A stretch of 8,224 nt of DNA. Origin: Oscillospiraceae bacterium (GTDB lineage Bacteria; Bacillota; Clostridia; Oscillospirales; Oscillospiraceae). The stretch lies in NCBI GenBank assembly GCA_016296635.1, contig JAEDIZ010000092.1:1-8224 (forward strand), written 5' to 3'. Positions 5,428 to 8,224 of the stretch are shown here, piece by piece (position 1 is the stretch's first letter; each line of letters opens with the position of its first letter). The position numbers and the translations under genes were made by a program. The notes below the pieces were generated by a model that saw nothing but the letters and a program-made list of their open reading frames with translations, searched no databases and was not told the origin of the DNA.

Positions 5428-5751
5428 TTATTCCGTTTCACCGTGAAACGCATTTTTTGGACGGTACTCTAAAACCGGTGCCGTTGTCAGTACATGATCA
5501 AGCCATTCCTTTTCCCTACGTTTCTTGCCTGCATAGCGTATCCCCCAAGCGCCGAGGAAAAAGAGAATGCATCCGCCTAACAGAGCGAAGCTCAGTGTTT
5601 CGTGCGAAGCTGCCCATTTGGGCCAAAACAGGTGCGTCGCCGCAAGCCAAAATCCCAATGGGAGCAAATAAAGCTTCCATAGAAGTTTTACCGCAAAGGG
5701 CAGGGCGACCAGTATCCCGGCCACGGTCAAAAGCTGTTGTATCATGTTCAT
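5428..5751 (-). CDS. Small membrane protein of unknown function
   Basis: I do not recognise this 107-residue protein. It has a hydrophobic N-terminal half with two probable membrane helices (about 5-21 and 24-43, including LLPLGFWLAATHLF) and a third at 53-71 (LSFALLGGCILFFLGAWG). A strongly basic patch, KKRREKE (76-82), and a soluble tail of about 25 residues follow. The start ATG at 5751 has AAAGGAG at a reasonable distance on the minus strand and a strong promoter upstream. The gene faces against the transfer operon and converges on the methyltransferase, with stop codons two bases apart. Its last codons (NAFHGETE) are encoded by the third palindrome copy. Entry exclusion, immunity or regulation of transfer are possible roles for such cargo, but nothing in the sequence proves any of them. 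Confidence 0.72.
   Translation of the reverse strand: MNMIQQLLTVAGILVALPFAVKLLWKLYLLPLGFWLAATHLFWPKWAASHETLSFALLGGCILFFLGAWGIRYAGKKRREKEWLDHVLTTAPVLEYRPKNAFHGETE
5434..5458 (+). terminator. Palindrome copy 3 with T-run, probable terminator after the methyltransferase gene
   Basis: CGTTTCAC (5434-5441) pairs with GTGAAACG (5443-5450) around one C, and is followed by CATTTTTTGG. On the plus strand this is a short but plausible intrinsic terminator, nine bases after the methyltransferase stop codon. The same bases encode the C-terminus of the minus-strand membrane protein. It shares 21 bases (CGTTTCACCGTGAAACGCATT) with copy 2. Confidence 0.6.
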
Positions 5752-5786
5752 AATGTCAAGCTCCTTTCAAAACTTTTTCTACTATT

Positions 5787-5815
5787 ATTATCCCTCAAGT
5801 GCAAAAACACGTCAA
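5787..5815 (-). promoter_or_regulatory. Sigma-A-type promoter of the minus-strand membrane protein gene
   Basis: On the minus strand, TTGACG (5815-5810) and GATAAT (5792-5787) are 17 bases apart, each matching the vegetative consensus in five of six positions. The transcript would start near 5780 and reach the AAAGGAG and ATG at 5751 within about 30 bases. It lies between this gene and the divergent prgI gene, so it fires against the transfer operon. Confidence 0.72.
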
Positions 5816-5830
5816 ATTTTCAAATGAAAT

Positions 5831-5836
5831 GAGGTG
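5831..5836 (+). promoter_or_regulatory. Ribosome binding site of prgI-like gene pointing to an ATA start
   Basis: GAGGTG lies six bases before ATA (5843-5845), in frame with the PrgI-like protein. The only standard in-frame start nearby is GTG at 5834, inside the site itself and without any Shine-Dalgarno of its own. A two-codon frame, ATG AAA TGA (5824-5832), overlaps the site. Confidence 0.6.
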
Positions 5837-5842
5837 CTCTTC

Positions 5843-6187
5843 ATAGAAGTAAAAATTCCGAAAGAAATCCGGCAGTACAAGGAAACTATTTTCTTTGGCC
5901 TGTCTACCCGGCAGTTCTTTTGCGCGATCTTTGCCGTTGCTATCGCCGTAGGTGTCTATATGCTGCTTGGCCCGACCATTGGCAAGGAAACCGCAAGCTG
6001 GCTGTGTATCGTGCTGGCTTCTCCTGCGGCAATGGCGGGCTTTTTCTCTTATAACGGCATGACCTTTGAACAGTTTATATGGGCTGTTATCAAGACGGAA
6101 GTTCTGTATGCCGGCGACCGAAGGTATGTAGGCGAAAATATATTATATAACCGCTTTAACAGGAAGGGGCGTGGAGACTATGATTAA
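5843..6187 (+). CDS. prgI: PrgI family type IV secretion protein
   Basis: This 114-residue protein (from the ATA at 5843) matches the PrgI family of Gram-positive conjugation systems, small membrane proteins encoded just before the VirB4 ATPase and comparable in place to VirB3. It begins EVKIPKEIRQYKETIFFGLS after the initiator, the family's usual opening. A short TRQFF motif leads into the first helix (about 25-43), followed by a second helix (51-68), and then a cytoplasmic C-terminal part with the sequence TFEQFIWAVIKTEVL. The stop codon overlaps the VirB4 start by eight bases, so the two are coupled. The 78 bp in front hold the promoter of the opposing gene. I saw no clear plus-strand promoter. 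Confidence 0.87.
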   Translation: MEVKIPKEIRQYKETIFFGLSTRQFFCAIFAVAIAVGVYMLLGPTIGKETASWLCIVLASPAAMAGFFSYNGMTFEQFIWAVIKTEVLYAGDRRYVGENILYNRFNRKGRGDYD

Positions 6188-8224
6188 AACGCTTATGGCC
6201 GCCAACAAGAGCGAGCGCGTCAGGGTGAAGGTGCCGCACTCTGTACAGCAGAGCATACCGATCAAGCGCATCTACACCAACGGTATTTGGGAGGTGGGCA
6301 ATAAGCACTCCCGAAGCTGGAAGCTCACAGATGTGAACTATATCGCAGCCTCACAGGAAACACAGCGGAGCATCTTCAATGCCTACTGTGCCGCGATCAA
6401 TTCTCTGCCCACGGATGCCACGGCCAAGATCACCATTGTAAACCACAGACTCAACCCCGCTGAGTTTGAACGGCGCATACTGCTCCCGTATAAGGACGAG
6501 TGGCTTGACCATTACCGAGAGGAAGCCAATGCCATTACGAAAGGCCGTGCGGCGCAGAGCAACAATCTCGTGCAGGAGCGCTTTGTAACTCTCTCAATCC
6601 CGCAGCGCAAAATTGAGGAAAGCAAGAGCTATTTTCGCAGAGCCGGGGCTAATCTGGAAAAGACCTTTGCCCGTCTGGATTCCGGTATCAAACCCGCACG
6701 AAATTATGACCGTCTGCGAATACTCCATGACTTCTTTCGTCCCGGCTATGAGCAGTATTTCGATTATGACGATTACCGGTATATGCAGACAGGCAAAGAT
6801 TTTAAGGACTTGATTTGCCCGGACTCTATCAGCTTCAAACGTAACCACTTTGAGTTTGGGGACAAGGTTGGCCGTGTCCTTTTTCTGCGCACCTATGCCT
6901 CTTTCCTTACCGATGATCTCATTTCCGATCTGACCGAGTATGCCCGCGACCTTATTCTTTCTATTGACATGATCCCCGTTCCCACGGATGAGGCGGTCAA
7001 GGAAGTGGAGAGCATCATTCTCGGTGTGGAGACGGACATTACCCGCTGGCAGCAGCGGCAGAACAGCAAGAACAACTTCACAGCCGAAGTCCCTCGTTCC
7101 ATGGAGCAGAAGCGGGAAAATTCCCGCGAGTTTATGGATGATCTGACGCAGAATGACCAGCGTATGATCTTCTCTCTTATTACCATCGTTCACACTGCGG
7201 ACAGCTTGGAAGAACTGGATTCCGACACGGAAAGCCTGATCGCCATCGGCAAAGAACATCTTTGCGATATTTCCCCGGCGCGCTTCCAGCAGGAGGACGG
7301 CTTGAATACAGTTTTGCCTTATGGCCTTCGTCGGCTCCATTCCTTGAACACGCTGACAACGGAGAGCTGCGCCGTGGCGATCCCATTCCGTGCACAGGAA
7401 ATTCAAGATCCGGGCGGCCTGTCTTACGGTATAAATGAGGTCAGCAAGAATCCTCTGATCTGTGACCGCAAGCGTCTTGTCTCTCCCCATGCGTTCTATC
7501 TTGGTGTTTCCGGTTCGGGCAAATCTATGGGCATGAAATATACGATCATGAATGTTGCTCTGGGTACGGACGACGATATTATTATCGTGGATGCTGAGCG
7601 AGAATACGGAACTCTTGCCCGCGCGTTCGGCGGCGAGGTCGTTGAAATCAGCCCGTACAGTACCCACCATTTGAATCCGTTGGAGATTGCCGCCGGGTAT
7701 GAGGACGAAAACCCCATCGCGCAAAAATCCGAGTTGATCACAAGTATATTGGAGCAGCAGATGGCGGCAGGGTCAATCAGCGGCAGCTACAAATCTATCA
7801 TTGACCGCTGCACGGCCAACATCTTCAAACCGTATCTGAAAGGTAATGCTCCCGCGCCGCTCCTCGCCGACTGGCGCAATGAGGTCATGCGGCAGCCGGA
7901 GCCGGAGGCGCGGGAGCTGGCCTTGAGTGCCGAGCTGATCACCGAGGGCAGCTTGAATGTGTTCGCCCATGCCTCCGATGTGGATATGAACAACCGGATC
8001 GTTGTGCTTGACCTGTACGAAATGGGCGAATCTCTGCGCCCGACGGCGCTTGTGGTCACGCTGGAGGCCATCCAAAACCGTGTCATGGAAAACCGTAAAA
8101 AGGGCAAATTTACATGGGTGTTCATCGACGAAGTGTACTTATACTTCAAATACCACTATTCCGCTGATGTGCTATACAGGGCATGGAAGCGCTTTCGCAA
8201 ATACGGCGGCATTATGACGGCGGC
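6180..8224 (+). CDS. virB4: VirB4/TraE-family conjugation ATPase (3' end outside window)
   Basis: This is the channel's main assembly ATPase, equivalent to PrgJ of pCF10 and TraE of Tn1549-like elements. The 681 residues visible run off the right edge; family members are usually about 780-830 long, so roughly the last 100-150 residues are missing. The N-terminal half (1-400) is the non-catalytic VirB4 domain. Walker A is GVSGSGKS (442-449), followed by IIIVDAEREYG (468-478) and HHLNPL (496-501). Walker B is WVFIDEVYLYF, with Asp650-Glu651, followed by WKRFRKYGGIMTA. The ATG at 6180 is inside the end of prgI, and GGAG (6173-6176) precedes it by three bases, with AGGAAGGGG further up, so initiation is probably coupled. 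Valine-tyrosine after the Walker B Asp-Glu is a small variation of the usual DEF/DEI pattern. Confidence 0.95.
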   Translation, partial: MIKTLMAANKSERVRVKVPHSVQQSIPIKRIYTNGIWEVGNKHSRSWKLTDVNYIAASQETQRSIFNAYCAAINSLPTDATAKITIVNHRLNPAEFERRILLPYKDEWLDHYREEANAITKGRAAQSNNLVQERFVTLSIPQRKIEESKSYFRRAGANLEKTFARLDSGIKPARNYDRLRILHDFFRPGYEQYFDYDDYRYMQTGKDFKDLICPDSISFKRNHFEFGDKVGRVLFLRTYASFLTDDLISDLTEYARDLILSIDMIPVPTDEAVKEVESIILGVETDITRWQQRQNSKNNFTAEVPRSMEQKRENSREFMDDLTQNDQRMIFSLITIVHTADSLEELDSDTESLIAIGKEHLCDISPARFQQEDGLNTVLPYGLRRLHSLNTLTTESCAVAIPFRAQEIQDPGGLSYGINEVSKNPLICDRKRLVSPHAFYLGVSGSGKSMGMKYTIMNVALGTDDDIIIVDAEREYGTLARAFGGEVVEISPYSTHHLNPLEIAAGYEDENPIAQKSELITSILEQQMAAGSISGSYKSIIDRCTANIFKPYLKGNAPAPLLADWRNEVMRQPEPEARELALSAELITEGSLNVFAHASDVDMNNRIVVLDLYEMGESLRPTALVVTLEAIQNRVMENRKKGKFTWVFIDEVYLYFKYHYSADVLYRAWKRFRKYGGIMTA

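Noticed and set aside
6594..7724. Long minus-strand open frame of 376 codons
   Set aside because: It lies entirely antisense to virB4, whose Walker motifs and family match are clear. The translation has no recognisable domain and no good ribosome binding site was seen.

Overview
The window is an internal piece of the conjugation module of an integrative and conjugative element (ICE) of the Tn1549/CTn type. This element family is found in gut Bacillota (Clostridia and relatives). The evidence is the gene order: relaxase C-terminus, PcfB, VirD4/PcfC coupling ATPase, small pilin-like membrane protein, VirB6/TrbL-like channel protein, PrgI-family protein and VirB4 ATPase. Strong Shine-Dalgarno sites of the AGGAGG type and roughly balanced base composition also fit a gut clostridial host. 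No chromosomal housekeeping gene, integrase, attachment site, rRNA, tRNA or CRISPR array is visible. The relaxase runs off the left edge and VirB4 off the right edge.

Left part (1-2856): the relaxase tail overlaps pcfB, and virD4 follows about 40 bp later. These genes process the DNA strand and hand it to the secretion channel. Middle part (2857-4856): a hairpin-rich 137-bp junction leads into a secreted pilin-like protein. It is followed by a RelB/YafQ-type toxin-antitoxin pair on the minus strand and then the polytopic VirB6-like protein on the plus strand. Right part (4853-8224): an MT-A70 family adenine methyltransferase overlaps the virB6-like stop codon. A minus-strand gene for a small membrane protein of unknown role follows, and then PrgI overlaps the start of VirB4.

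The plus-strand genes together would build the mating channel. The two minus-strand units (the toxin-antitoxin pair, 3358-3914, and the small membrane protein, 5428-5751) are cargo facing against transfer transcription. Each has its own good sigma-A-type promoter, and each ends at a copy of the same palindrome. That palindrome (core GTTTCACC(G/A)TGAAAC) occurs three times in the window, at 1086-1108, 3317-3351 and 5434-5450. It looks like a modular terminator or boundary element, and it also resembles the chromosomal parS site with one extra central base.

The other striking feature is translational. Three transfer genes (virD4, virB6-like, prgI) have a strong Shine-Dalgarno site but no ATG at the expected distance. 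Instead ATA, ATT and ATA sit there, in frame and at the position where the protein is expected to begin. Everything is inferred by reading the sequence; no database search was run.
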